This document shows, piece by piece, positions 44,117 through 55,805 of a DNA stretch of 64,000 bases. The first letter of the stretch is position 1; each line of letters starts with the position of its first letter. Origin of the DNA: Watersipora subatra. Taxonomy: Eukaryota; Bryozoa; Gymnolaemata; Cheilostomatida; Watersiporidae. A program made the position numbers and the translations under genes. The notes beneath the pieces were generated by a model. That model worked only from the letters and a program-made list of their open reading frames with translations, searched no databases and had not been told where the DNA came from. The stretch lies in contig NC_088709.1 of the NCBI RefSeq assembly GCF_963576615.1, positions 75,064,538 through 75,128,537 on the forward strand, in the 5' to 3' direction.

Positions 44117-44655
44117 TTCGCGAAATTGAATTTCGCGACAGTGAATTTCGCGAAATTACACATTATATATATATATTATATGGTCATCTTTCGCGAAATT
44201 GAATTTCGCGAAAGTGAATTTCGCGAAATTACACATTATATATATTATATTGTCAACTTTCGCGAAATTGAATTTCGCGAAAGTGAATTTCGCGAAATTG
44301 GATTTCGCGAAATTACACATTATATATATTATATAGTCAACTTTCGCGAAATTGAATTTCGTGAAAGTGAATTTCACGAAATTGGACTTCGCGAAATTGG
44401 ATTTCGCGAAATTACACATATATATTATATAGTCAACTTTCGCGAAATTGAATTTCGCGAAAGTGAATTTCGCGAAATTGGATTTCGCGAAATTACACAT
44501 ATAATATATATGTGTAATTTCACGAAATCCAATTTCGCGAAATCCAATTTCGCGAAATTCACTTTCGCGAAATTCAATTTCGCGAAAGTTGACTATATAA
44601 TATATATAATGTGTAATTTCGCGAAATTCACTTTCGCGAAATTCAATTTCGCGAA
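44117..44655. repeat. Core array of the 10-bp palindrome TTTCGCGAAA
   Basis: About 24 TCGCGA cores plus three one-base variants (TTCGTGAA, TTCACGAA), arranged in groups of three to five separated by ATTGAA, AGTGAA, ATTGGA and AT-rich spacers (ACACATTATATATATTATA). The centre of symmetry is ACATATAATATATATGT at about 44497-44513. The ORFs at 44126-44683 and 44156-44500 (FREIEFRESEF and NFAKFTFAKFNFAK repeats) are by-products of the repeat. TTTCGCG resembles the E2F consensus half-site, but binding is speculation. Confidence 0.93.
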
Positions 44656-45334
44656 AATCTGTTTACTATTTTCGCTTCATTGATTCTGTTGGATACGCCA
44701 CTATTCTTCAATACTCTGTATAAGAAGCTTGCTCAGTGTAATTTTCCTTTTCATCACTTAGTCCTGCTCCTGATGCCTACTTATATACAGATTGAGATTT
44801 TGGGGCAATCGAGCGTTGATACCATAAGGCTTGTATGCTTCAGCTAGAATTCTGTTAGCCAGCTACTCGCGATTAAGTTCGTTGAGTGTCGCTGTTTTCA
44901 GGCTGTCGTGTGGACAAGCGCCTTGGCAATCGACCTGAGTGTTTTCCTAGGCTTGCCTATGGAATTCTCCTGTTTGGTTTGGCTTAACCATTCCATAACA
45001 GTCTCTTGCCCAGTAAATAGAGGGATGAGCAAAAAAAAAAAGAAGGCCCAATGGACAGATGGAGGAATTGTACTAAGGTAGGTATAGGTAAGTATTCGTT
45101 TTGAAGAGAATATAAAGAAAATGAATATATGTATTGTTTTGAATAAATGTAGTATGTATCATTTATTCTCTCAAAGATTGATGAATGATAACAGGGTTCT
45201 CTTTACCAAAAGTATTTTGTCATGATTTTATCGAAAGATTGTGTATTATATATCACTTCACAGTCTTTTCCATATTTTGAAGATATCAGTTAGAATGTGA
45301 TGCTAGCAAGTCTACTAGTTTAATTTAATTAAAG

Positions 45335-48113
45335 ATCAGGAGTGTTAATAAAGTACAGAGAATAAGTATATGTACAATTATTATAAAGTGCTGTAAGAGA
45401 TCATCAAGAGTGTTAATAAAGTACTGAGAATAAGTATATGTACAATTATTATAAAGTGCTGTAAGAGATCATCAGGTGTGGTAAAAAAGTACAGAGAATA
45501 ATTATGTGTACAATTATTATAAAGTGTAGTAAAAGACCATCAAGAGTGTTAATAAAATACAGAGAATAAGTATGTGTACAATTATTATAAAGTGTAGTAA
45601 GAGATCATCAAGAGTGTTAATAAAGTACAGAGAATAAGTATGTGTACAATTATTCTAAAGTGCTGTAAAAGATCATCAAGAGTGTTAATAAAGTACTGAG
45701 AATAAGTATGTGTACAATTATTATAAAGTGCTGTAAGAGAACATCAGGAGTATTAATAAAGTACAGAGAATAAGTATATGTACAATTATTATAAAGTGGT
45801 GTAAGAGATCATCAAGAGTGTTAATAAAGTACAGAGAATAAGTATATGTACAATTATTATAAAGTGCTGTCAGAGATCATCAGGATTGTTAATAAAGTAC
45901 AGAGAATAAGTATATGTACAATTATTATAAAGTGTAGTAAGAGATCATCAGGAGTGTTATTAAAGTACAGATAATAAGTATATGTACAATTATTATAAAG
46001 TTCTGTAAGAGTTCATCAAGAGTGTTAATAAAGTACAGATATTAAGTATATGTACAATTATTATAAAGTGCTGTAAGATATCATCAAGAGTGTTAATAAA
46101 GTACTGAGAATAAGTATATGTACAATTATTATAAAGTGCTGTAAGAGATCATCAGGCGTGTTAATAAAGTACTGAGAATAAGTATATGTACAATTATTAT
46201 AAAGTGTAGTAAGAGATCATCAAGAGTGTTAATAAAGTACAGAGAATAAGTATATGTACAATTATTATAAAGTGTATTAAGAGATCATCAAGATTGTTAA
46301 TAAAGTACAGAGAATAAGTATATGTACAATTATTATAAAGTACTGTAAGAGGTCATCAAGAGTGTTAATAAAGTACTGAGAATAAGTATATGTACAATTA
46401 TTATAAAGTGCTGTAAGAGATCATCAGGAGTGTTAATAAAGTACTGAGAATAAGTATATGTACAATTATTATAAAGTGTAGTAAGAGATCTTCAAGAGTG
46501 TTAATAAAGTACAGAGAATAAGTATATGTACAATTATTATAAAGTGTATTAAGAGATCATCAGGAGTGTTAATAAAGTACTGAGAATAAGTATGTGTACA
46601 ATTATTATAAAGTGCTGTAAGAGATCATCAAGAGTGTTAATAAAGTACAGAGAATAAGTATATGTACAATTATTATAAAGTACTGTAAGAGATCATTAGG
46701 AGTGTTAATAAAGTACTGAGAATAAGTATGTGTACAATTATTATAAAGTGCTGTAAGAGATCATCAAGAGTGTTAATAAAGTACTGAGAATAAGTATATG
46801 TACAATTATTATAAAGTGCTGTAAGAGATCATCAAGAGTGTTAATAAAGTACTGAGAATAAGTATATGTACAATTATTATAAAGTGCTGTAAGAGATCAT
46901 CAGGTGTGGTAAAAAAGTACAGAGAATGAGTATGTGTACAATTATTATAAAGTGTAGTAAAAGTCCATCAAGAGTGTTAATAAAATACAGAGAATAAGTA
47001 TGTGTACAATTATTATAAAGTGTAGTAAGAGATCATCAAGAGTGTTAATAAAGTACAGAGAATAAGTATGTGTACAATTATTCTAAAGTGCTGTAAAAGA
47101 TCATCAGGAGTGTTAATAAAGTACTGAGAATAAGTATGTGTACAATTATTATAAAGTGCTGTAAGAGATCATCTGGAGTATTAATAAAGTACAGAGAATA
47201 AGTATATGTACAATTATTATAAAGTGCTGTAAAAGATCATCAAGAGTGTTAGTAAAGTACAGAGAATAAGTATATGTACAATTATTATAAAGTGCTGTCA
47301 GAGATCATCAGGAGTGTTAATAAAGTACAGAGAATAAGTATATGTACAATTATTATAAAGTGTAGTAAGAGATCATCAGGAGTGTTATTAAAGTACAGAT
47401 AATAAGTATATGTACAATTATTATAAAGTGCTGTAAGAGTTCATCAAGAGTGTTAATAAAGTACAGATATTAAGTATATGTACAATTATTATAAAGTGCT
47501 GTAAGAGATCATCAAGAGTGTTAATAAAGTACAGAGAATAAGTATATGTACAATTATTATAAAGTGCTGTAAGAGATCATTAGGGGTGTTAATAAAGTAC
47601 AGAGAATAAGTATATGTACAATTATTATAAAGTGCTGTAAGAGATCACCAGGTGTGTTAACAAAGTACAGATAATAAGTATGTGTACAATTGTTATAAAG
47701 TGTATTAAGAGATCATCAAGAGTGTTAATAAAGTACAGAGAATAAGTATGTGTACAATTATTATAAAGTGCTGTAAGAGATCACCAGGTGTGTTAACAAA
47801 GTACAGATAATAAGTATGTGTACAATTATTATAAAGTGTAGTAAGAGATCATCAGGTGTGTTAATAAAGTACTGAGAATAAGTATATGTACAATTATTAT
47901 AAAGTGCTGTAAGAGATCATCAGGTGTGTTAATAAAGTACAGAGAATAAGTATATGTATAATTATTATAAAGTGCTGTAAGAGATCATTAGGAGTGTTAA
48001 TAAAGTACTGAGAATAAGTATTTGTACAATTATTATAAAGAGCTGTAAGAGATCATCAGGTGTGTTAATAAAGTACAGAGAATAAGTATATGTACAATTA
48101 TTATAAAGTACTG
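45335..48113. repeat. 68-bp satellite array, right arm, about 41 copies
   Basis: The reverse complement of the left-arm unit, about nine copies shorter, with variant order similar but not identical to the left arm. Unequal exchange or slippage after arm formation is implied. Confidence 0.95.
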
Positions 48114-48519
48114 ATAAAGATTGTACATGAACATTTTCTTATGTATATATTCAATGTTTCATTTATACTATATTATCTTTATTGTGTCCTATCTACTTGA
48201 ATACTTTCATATATTTCAAGTTAAACATAAACTATTTTATTTTTATTGAAACAAAATGATGATGGAAATAATGAATAATACATATAAATATATCTTTTAA
48301 AGTGAATAATTTTGTAATAAAACTGATCTTTCATTCAACATATTAATTTCTCCAACAAATTTCAATCTTACATACAAAAAAATACAAAAAAAAAACCGAA
48401 AATAAATTCCTTAAAATTCTTAACCATTCAAGAGCTTCAACATTACAAAATCATCAAATCTTCAAAAAATAACTTTGTACATAAACACTTTCTCATATAT
48501 ATTCAATGTTTCAAATATA

Positions 48520-49001
48520 TAACAATCTCCGGAAAATCAACCCCTCGGTGTCCCAGATATTAACCCCCTCACTCATCCGGTAGGTAATCTCTCGCTCTCC
48601 TCGATAATCCGCGAGATCCAATCCGGAAAACCATCCAGCCCTCGATGTCCCAGATATTCACCCCCACTATTCCACCGATAATCGGCGACGATTCGCCCGA
48701 CTAATCCGCGACGATTCCCCCGACTAATCCCGCGATAATCCGCGTTTAATCGGATGACTCATCCCCCGCTAATCGGATGACTCATCCACAGATAATCCGC
48801 CGATTACGCCAGGAGCGGATCCGTAACCCCTCGAATTCAACCCCCTACTCTACACCACAATTTCCCCCCAAACCCCAACATCTCATTCAACTCCACACGA
48901 TTCAATCTACACCCCTAGCCAATTTAATTCACAACCCCCTTTTTCTATCCCCCCGCTGGATCCGTCACTTTTGTGTGTAGATCTGCTCTCTATATACTAC
49001 T
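48520..49001. repeat. Subterminal block of the right arm
   Basis: Mirror image of 39159-39640. By eye it differs by only a few substitutions (for example GATCCAATCCGG versus the mirror of CCGGAGTGGATC), against large differences in array length. The mirrored ORF lies at 48777-48980. Confidence 0.85.
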
Positions 49002-49093
49002 TCTAGCTAGTAGCTGATTAGTAGCTTGCTAGCAGCTGGTTAGCCAATTTAGTTTAGCTAGTATGCTTATCTGTATGCTTATAACTTTTACAG

Positions 49094-51690
49094 GTTGCTC
49101 TTGCTACCCAGGTGTTATCTGCATCAGTGGCTGATTCTCTAATTACTCTGGAAGAGTTAATTTGCCACAGTTTCCAGACTGTGATGCCACAGGTGAGTTT
49201 ATTCAGGTTAGTGCATGTGAGTCTATTTTCCCATGTGTAACTGCAATTTGATACCGCAGAGATTTGATATTGGAAATTTTGATGTCATGCATGGCAGTGT
49301 GATCACAGTTGTAATAATGTAGGTTAACTTTTAAGTTTTAGATATTAAAATTTAGCCAATGTTAGTAAATGTGGTTTTCTGTTGTGTTTCTGCAGAAAGT
49401 TGATAGACTATTTGATATACTCAATAGACGGTCAGTTGCAGGCCGTGGCTATAAATGGCCTATACGGTTGTCTAGTATGGACTCTCTAACTCCATTTTTA
49501 CTAGACACAAAGACATATCATATGAGTTTGAGAACAATGGATGATACACCTTTATACAACACTAGGCGGCACTACATTTTTTTGTTGAAATTGTTTCTTG
49601 TTTTACTGTTCGTTTCCTATCTCTTCGCTATGGTCGAAATAAACTCAAATACTAATTCAAGTTTTGGATTGAATCAGAATTGCACACCTAATATTCTGGT
49701 AATGATCTATTGTTTGGTGACCTGATATAGTCTGTTTTTTTTTCACAATATTTCAGTTTGTTTCTATGACTAAATATTCTTCGTTTATTGTTCCCTTTTC
49801 TAGTTTATGATCTTTGTGTGTGTATTTTTCTGCTTTTTAGTTTTCTAGACTAGCAGCTGCATCATGTCGTGTGGTGCAATATTATTGCATAATTATTATA
49901 AGCCTGCATTCATTTGTATTGATTTACAGTAGGGGTGCCCAAATGTCTTTAATTGAGGACCGATATTTAATATATTTGAGAATTTTGGTAGGCCACAAGA
50001 TGTATAATGATATGAACTGAAGTTGTACATGAGTTTAAAAACATTACTGGATATCTATAACTATATATATTATATTACTTTACAATTACATCCACATGTC
50101 AATAACAAATTATGTTTAGTGGTCTTTAGTGTATATGGAATACAGATTATGTGAGAGAAATACTCTACATAAAGCTTTACAAACCAGCCTAAAATGGGTT
50201 GCACTCCAAATATGTGCAAAAAGTAATTTTCTGGGGACCTTGTAAGGTGGGCCACGCTAAATTTGATAGTGGGCCCCCACAGGCCGTTATTTGAGCATTA
50301 CTCATTTACAGTAAAAAAAATGAACAATGTTTATGTATTGACATATTTTGGTGGTTTGTTTGTAGGCATGTTTGCATTACTGGATTGGTGTGTGTTGTTG
50401 ATGCAAAGCTCGGTTTAGTTGAGAAGCTACTGAGGCCTGGTCATTTAGATTACCTGCTGATGTACAAGTTCTGACAAGACCATCTAGAGTTTCTCTTTAA
50501 TGCTGTGCGGAGGTGTGGTATGTAGTACAGTGCTTGTTAATTCATCTCATCCAAGTATAGCTGAAAACGCACATAATATGCTTTGCAGTATGTGATCTCA
50601 CCTGCTGGGTGTAGCTTTTCAGACCACACGCTGCTTTCAAGCAAAATAGATCAAGTGGGCAAATCAAGGAAGATACAAAAAATGATATCACCAAGCTTCA
50701 AGATAATGGGCGCCAAAATCTACATATAATTAATTCATATATTGCTGAACACCATGATATTGCTCGACTATGAATCTATTTTCTTGGTATGTTTGATTGT
50801 AATGGGAACATTTTGGCTGGTACCTTAACTGCCTAACATTTTTCTTTTAAAAATAATTATTATTCAGTCCATATTTTAGCACCATTTCCATTTTGTTTCC
50901 AATTGCAACAAAGAATAACTGTTATTATTTCAAGAGGCTGGAACAACAAGCAATCAGTAGAGCAATTCTAGCATATCTTTAGGTGCTTGGTTACAAGATG
51001 TGGTATTACACCAGGAGCTACTGGTAATGTCAGATCTATGGATGACACTGCATTGTTTCTTCTACCTATGTGTCACCAACTGTTGGTAGTGAAGATTATG
51101 TTGAAGATGTTATTGACAGACAAACTATGCTTCCCATAAGAATGCTTAACATTACATCACATCCTATTCTTAGTAACATTGTTGTATATTTATCTGGTTG
51201 GCATGTTGGAAAACTGCTTAAAAAGTTCTGTTGTGAGCCATGTAGACTCTCCCTAATTCAGTCTAAGGAAGTTAGCAAATATGATGGTATTCATGGTCTG
51301 TTAAGAGATAAGAACAACGGTGGCTTGATTTCTCCTTCTGATGCTGTCGTAAGAACTGTCCTATGCACCGAAAAGTATCTGACGGCGGCTACATCAGCAA
51401 ATCAATGTTTGAAATATCCCAAGATTCTGAAGTGTGTAAAAGAAGATATTGCACCCTATGATATATTTGACTTGAAGCAACATTGTACTGACACTTGTGT
51501 AGGAATTGATCATCATCACTTCTCACTACAAGCTTTAGTGGTTGAAACATACTTTGATTTAAGGCAGCACCACTTTGCCAACTTAAGAAACCTAGATTTA
51601 CGTAAAGTGAACATCAGACATAATGCTACAAAAACTTATTATTTAGAGGACAGCGAACTGTTATTTCGCCGTGACATAAATTCTCTATAG
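49094..51690 (+). pseudogene. P-element/THAP9-type transposase remains
   Basis: Exon 49094-49192 (acceptor TTACAG, donor CAG|GTGAGT) encodes VALATQVLSASVADSL, and exon 49396 onward (acceptor TCTGCAG) encodes VDRLFDILNRRSVAGRGYKW then TPLYNTRRH. Both match the middle of THAP9/P-element transposases (lA.qvlS..vA, lFDilN.r). At about 50935 RGWNNKQSVEQF is followed by a stop and ...HIFRCLVTRCGITPGATGNV. After a shift, 51070-51690 encodes VVYLSGWHVGKLLKKFCCEP then LRDKNNGGLISPSDAVVRTV, the C-terminal region (..l.GW....l....C..C...L.....n.GGLi.Ps..v). The N-terminal THAP and early catalytic parts are absent. A hAT MITE sits inside at 49930. It is inactive, and the terminal repeats were not found. 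Confidence 0.78.
49930..50303. mobile_element. hAT-type MITE in the transposase remnant
   Basis: A perfect 8-bp duplication ATTTACAG flanks it (49922-49929, 50304-50311). Ends TAGGGGTGCCCAAAT and the complement of GAGTAATGCTCAAAT match at about 10 of 15 positions. The interior contains 'GGTGGGCCACGCTAAATTTG', a style common to hAT MITEs. It is non-coding. Confidence 0.8.
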
Positions 51691-52220
51691 CCGGTTTAAG
51701 TTAGTATCTATTTTTAAGACTTCTCTTTATATATGCATACAAATTGTACAGTTTGCAGGCATAGAGTAGTTCAATTTATTACATAATTTATATATACTAA
51801 ACTGCTACTAGACATTATATTAGGATCATCAGAGCATCTGGCTCATTAATTTTTTATGCTTAAATCATTTATTTTCTGATTCACAAACAAATTTGATGGT
51901 CAAGTATAATGTAATTAAGATTTATAGTTTGCTTTATATATTCATACAATTTGTACATTTCAGAGGCATTTAGTCATTAGTTTAATTTATTACCTATATA
52001 CTTTTTATATATGATGCTGTTAGACATTGTATTAGCATCCGAGCATCTGGCTCATTTTCTATGCATAGATCATTTGTTTGCTAAATCACAAATAAATCTT
52101 GTGATCAAGCAGACTGAAGTTAAAATTTATAGTTTGCTTTTGGTCTATTTCAACGAATAACACATATAAATATAACATAAATCAAGATATATTGAGTGTT
52201 GAGACTTACTGGCGCAATAG
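51691..52220. other. No gene; diverged direct repeat
   Basis: Two similar blocks of about 200 bp lie in tandem (words GTACAGTTTGCAGGCATAGAG / GTACATTTCAGAGGCATTTAG and GAGCATCTGGCTCATT occur in both, about 51740-51950 and 51950-52130). No ORF. Confidence 0.5.
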
Positions 52221-52454
52221 TGTTGTATTATGGGATTTGTTAGGCTCAGGCTATATTGGTGTCTGAGCTCAAGGCAGTACAGGTGGTCTTAGTAATTACG
52301 GTGAGTGCATAAAGCTGGATAAAGCTAGTGGGTAAAGCTAGTAGATAAGCTAGTGTAAGGCAGTATAGGGGAGGATATGAGGAAGTGTAACGAAAGACAG
52401 AAGCTCTTCTTCATCTTCACATCAGTACATGTAAGTACATTGATTTATACAACA
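52221..52454 (+). mobile_element. Solo LTR related to the gag-protease element
   Basis: Begins TGTTGTATTATGGGATTTG and ends GATTTATACAACA. It is flanked by a 5-bp duplication AATAG (52216-52220, 52455-52459). The start and the tail (CTTCTTCATCTTCACATCAG TACATGTAAGTACA) echo the 6057 LTR (CTTTGCTTCAACCACATGTG AGTACA). The middle is diverged, and the length is 234 versus 180 bp. No internal sequence follows, so it is a recombination-derived solo LTR. Confidence 0.85.
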
Positions 52455-52459
52455 AATAG

Positions 52460-54090
52460 CTAAAGCTAATCTAGGCTCGAGGTCAATCCAACCACTTCGA
52501 ACAAAGCAATGTAGGTTGCAAGATTTTAGTCAAATGTATACAACAGTTTTGGCCAGTTTTCTGCTTTTGGTGATGTAAACAACTATTGCGATCTCTTATT
52601 AGATAGTCATTAAGTTTTAAAGCTAAAGTTCATTGGGCTGGTAAGGCGAGCAATGCCAATGATACCCTTAAATCCAGTAAAAACATCTGTTGATAAGAAA
52701 TGCAAATTATATAGAAACTATAGAGCCCATATAGAGTTGTCTGCCTATTGTTGAAACCATGCCAATAGCCATCTACAACAAAAACTTGTAGCCTATGAAT
52801 CTGTAGATCTTTAGCTAGCTTGACTTTGATATATAGGTTGAATGAATATGTGTATTTTTATCTTGACTTTGATATATAAGTTGATAAAGATTGGGGATGG
52901 ATAAAAGCACCCACAAGCTCATTGAGATTAAATTTACAATTTTGCTGGGTTACTATAAAGGGAGGGCGTAAATTTGTAGCCTAACTCCAAATGGCGCTCA
53001 AATTGTTACGCTAATAAATGACCTTGGCCATTTTAAGAGTAGTACGTATAATTCAGTGATGAAGCAAGCGTTGCTCAGTCTAAAGACTGAACTTTTCGGA
53101 GTTGCTCATTGCGGACTATGTACACGTATGTATAGACAAGTTTGCGCGGTCTGCCTTGTGGGACGTCAGCCGTAAGGCACGCAGACTCCTCACTTCATTC
53201 CGCCGTATTGCAGGCTAAACTTGTTCTAAAACCGGAAATATCAATTTCCAGCGCAATTTAAATCCTAGAAATTACTCAGTTTAACTTGCCAGTTGATATT
53301 TTTAAGAAAACACTTACGTGTAATCATTGGAATTAATAATTTTAATAATAGCGAGTATCTTTAACTTCAGGTACTACAACCGGCCCTATTTAGAATGACT
53401 GTACCGTTTCCTACTTGGTCAATATCAGCGCCATACTTAACTCTGATAAAAAGGGCGTTGTTCAGACTTTCGCCGGTTTTGTAAGACGAACGGTAGCCTT
53501 TAAGCGTTAAACTGACAAATAGGGTATCACGTACATATTTTAATATTACAATATTGCCTATTAGGTTGGGTAATGTATGACGAGTTTCTAAAATAATTTA
53601 TGGTTTGACGGAATAGCAAATAAATTTAGTGTAGGCATAACCTTGTTATGGTTGGATGTAGAGAAATTATGTCATGCATAACTAATCCGAATCTACTCAC
53701 GACATCACTGTAAATTTACTTTGTGATTTCATTCCATTTTAACTATGTTTGGTTTGTGTACTTTTGCTTTGTCATGTGGGAACTAATTTGGTTATTACTG
53801 GTCCAGGTACATGTGGAGGTGTTAAGCTGTTGTAAGCAATACTGATATATACCAGTGAAAAGTGCATTTTTATTCTTTAAGTCTACCAATTAAAGTACAT
53901 GAGTAACAAAATTCTAAACAATAATGTTAATGACAAAAGGTTAAAATAGCTAATAAAAGTTACACCCTTACTCAAACGGTCGTCCATGTTTGCTTGCTCG
54001 GTTCATACGGATGCAAGTTTTGACAGTCAGATGAAAGTCATGGCAGTTCTTAAATATATAGGCTCGGTCGTTGAGATAGGGAGGTAGAAG
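52460..54090. other. No gene recognised
   Basis: Mixed sequence. Around 53040-53230 GC content rises with several CpG (TTTGCGCGGTCTGCCTTGTG), which could be an exon or promoter, but there is no convincing ORF or splice pair. Confidence 0.4.
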
Positions 54091-54094
54091 AGGA

Positions 54095-54365
54095 TCAGCT
54101 GATGATGGAGAAGACGTCTCCATAGGTGTGGAAGGGGTAGAGGCTCCAGAGGCAAAGAGGAAAGAGAGGGAGGCTCCAGAGGCGGAGGCAAAAGAGGAGG
54201 CTCCAGAGGCGGAGAGAAAAAAGAAGGAAGTTCCAGAGGCAGAGAGAAAAGAGGGAGGCTCCAGAGGCTGCAGATGACCGCTCCTCAGCAGGCAGAGGAC
54301 CGCTCCTCAGCAGGCAGAGGACCACTCCTTAGCAGGCAGAGGACCGCTACTCAGCAGGCAGATGG
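54095..54365. repeat. Two short tandem repeats, purine-rich
   Basis: 54140-54270 has about five units of the type GGCTCCAGAGGCGGAGAGAA. 54275-54360 has four units of GACCGCTCCTCAGCAGGCAG A (21 bp). The plus strand of the first part reads EAPEAERKKKEVPEAERK. The second part breaks this frame. No gene context supports coding. Confidence 0.8.
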
Positions 54366-54969
54366 AGCCTCAGCAAATCTTTAAAAAGGAGAGATAGATT
54401 GATTGCCAGATAGAGGCTGAGTCATTCAAGCTGTTCTTTTTTGTAGATGTCTCTGTTAGCCTATGAGGAGGTGTTTGTGAGTCAGGTTCTGCTTTTTATG
54501 TTGCAGAGGGTTAGCAATCATGCGAACTTGGTCTTAAATAGCCTATGTCATGAGAGTATAATGATTGGAAAGGATGACTAACTCCAGTTGTCTTGGTCGT
54601 GTCCGGTACAGGTAATTGATGTCATTGTCCTCATGAGCTACTTCCACACGAGGTTTCTAAGCTGCTTGTAAAGGAGTATATGATGACTGTCTTTATTGCT
54701 GGTCCTCTGTATTAGGTTTCACGTTCATTGTAATATTGCGTATGTCTTTGGCGTTCAGGCGTTTCTCCATTACGCTATCTGCTTTTCCTAAAACTTCTAT
54801 ACAACAACCTGTCACCATTGGCTAAAGAAAACATGATAGTTTATAAAGTACATGGATTGTGGCTTGTTCCATGCCTATTTTATTTTTAATTTGGTTTTAA
54901 CTTGCCTTGCATAGTCTTGATCTCATTTGTTAAAGGTTAACTTTTGTTAAATGTTATGGAGGCAGCATC
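54366..54969. other. No gene recognised
   Basis: Unique AT-rich sequence with no convincing ORF. Confidence 0.4.
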
Positions 54970-54973
54970 TTAA

Positions 54974-55775
54974 ACCATAACTGTCACGTACAACTTGTAT
55001 TGTTTTTACAAGGTAAATCAGACATGCTGATTCCGATTTTGTACTCAAAATAAAGATTGGTCTACTAACTTTCAGAGTAATGAAGGCTTTTTTACAGCGT
55101 TTTAGTATCGGTACCGAAAACAACACGATCGGCACTACAAGCTCCGCCCATAAATACGTGACGTAACCTAGCTTTTTAAGAACGAAAGTTAAGGCGGGAT
55201 GCTTAGACCGATTTAGAATAATAGAGATGGGTGTTTTAAAATCCATTGCTATCTAAATTCAGCTTTAAAAATAATTTCAGTTTTTTCTGAAAGGTAAATA
55301 AGCTATTATACATTGCATATTTAAAAATGAGCTCAAAAAAGCGCGATAACAACGCTAGCTTGTGATAAAACTGCGCTTTTTGGGTTCATTTTTCTCGTCG
55401 TCCAGCCTATTTAAACATCATGTAACAAGCTACGAGCAATTTTAAATAGTTTATATACCTTTCATAAAAGACTGAAATTATTTTACAGGCTGGATTTAGA
55501 TAATAATGGGTTTTAAGACACCCATCTCTATTATTCTAAATCGGACTAATCATCTCTAACTTGCGTTCCTGAAAAAGCTCGGTTTCGTCTCTTATTTATG
55601 GGCGGAGCTTGTAATGCCGATTGTGTTGTTTTCGAGACGGATACTGAAACGCTTTAAAAAAGCCTTGATGACTTTAAAGGTTAGTGGACCAATCTTTGTT
55701 TTGAGTACAAAATCGAAATCAGCGTGTCTGATTTACCTAGTAAATACAATAAAAGTTGTACGTGACAGTTATGGT
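54974..55775. mobile_element. 802-bp foldback MITE with TTAA target site
   Basis: Inverted repeats of nearly 400 bp begin ACCATAACTGTCACGTACAA and the complement of ACCATAACTGTCACGTACAA. TTAA flanks both ends (54970-54973, 55776-55779). Arm identity is roughly 85-90% by eye. The loop is centred near 55375. Both arms keep a related open frame (left arm on minus, 54947-55246; right arm on plus, 55614-55805) containing VVRDSYGL and SACLIYLV, an effect of the palindrome. TTAA duplication fits piggyBac or Kolobok; ends do not decide. Confidence 0.85.
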
Positions 55776-55805
55776 TTAAAGCATGTGCTTCGTGTATTAT
55801 TTTAA

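Larger units (their letters stand above)
39159..49001. mobile_element. Giant foldback element: 9.8-kb near-perfect inverted repeat
   Basis: The sequence reads outward identically from both ends: AGTAGTATATAGAGAGCAGA at the left and its complement at the right. The dyad is close to 44505. The left arm is about 5.35 kb and the right about 4.5 kb; they differ mainly in copy number of a 68-bp repeat and of the central motif. A 6-bp target duplication TCTAGC flanks it (39153-39158, 49002-49007). Each arm, from outside in: a GC-richer subterminal block, an AT-rich spacer with a poly-T/A run, the 68-bp array, a unique spacer of about 0.65 kb and the TTTCGCGAAA core. No transposase-like ORF is present, so it is non-autonomous. 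Tandem repeats inside long inverted repeats are the hallmark of foldback elements. AG...CT ends with a 6-bp duplication are also reported for Polinton/Maverick elements, but no Polinton gene is here. Confidence 0.92.

Noticed and set aside
44126..44683. 185- and 114-residue ORFs in the palindrome core
   Set aside because: Repetitive FREIEF/NFAKFTF peptides are direct translations of the TTTCGCGAAA array on either strand.
39159..49001. Giant palindrome as an assembly or amplification artefact
   Set aside because: Flanks are not mirrored, a 6-bp duplication brackets it, the arms differ in array length and in scattered bases, and the interrupted minisatellite continues on the other side. Long reads should still confirm.
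51070..51690. Intact 206-residue gene
   Set aside because: It is the C-terminal piece of a P-element/THAP9-type transposase with a stop and frameshift just upstream.
54095..54325. Leu-rich minus-strand ORF as a membrane protein
   Set aside because: It is the reverse reading of purine-rich tandem repeats and has no flanking support.
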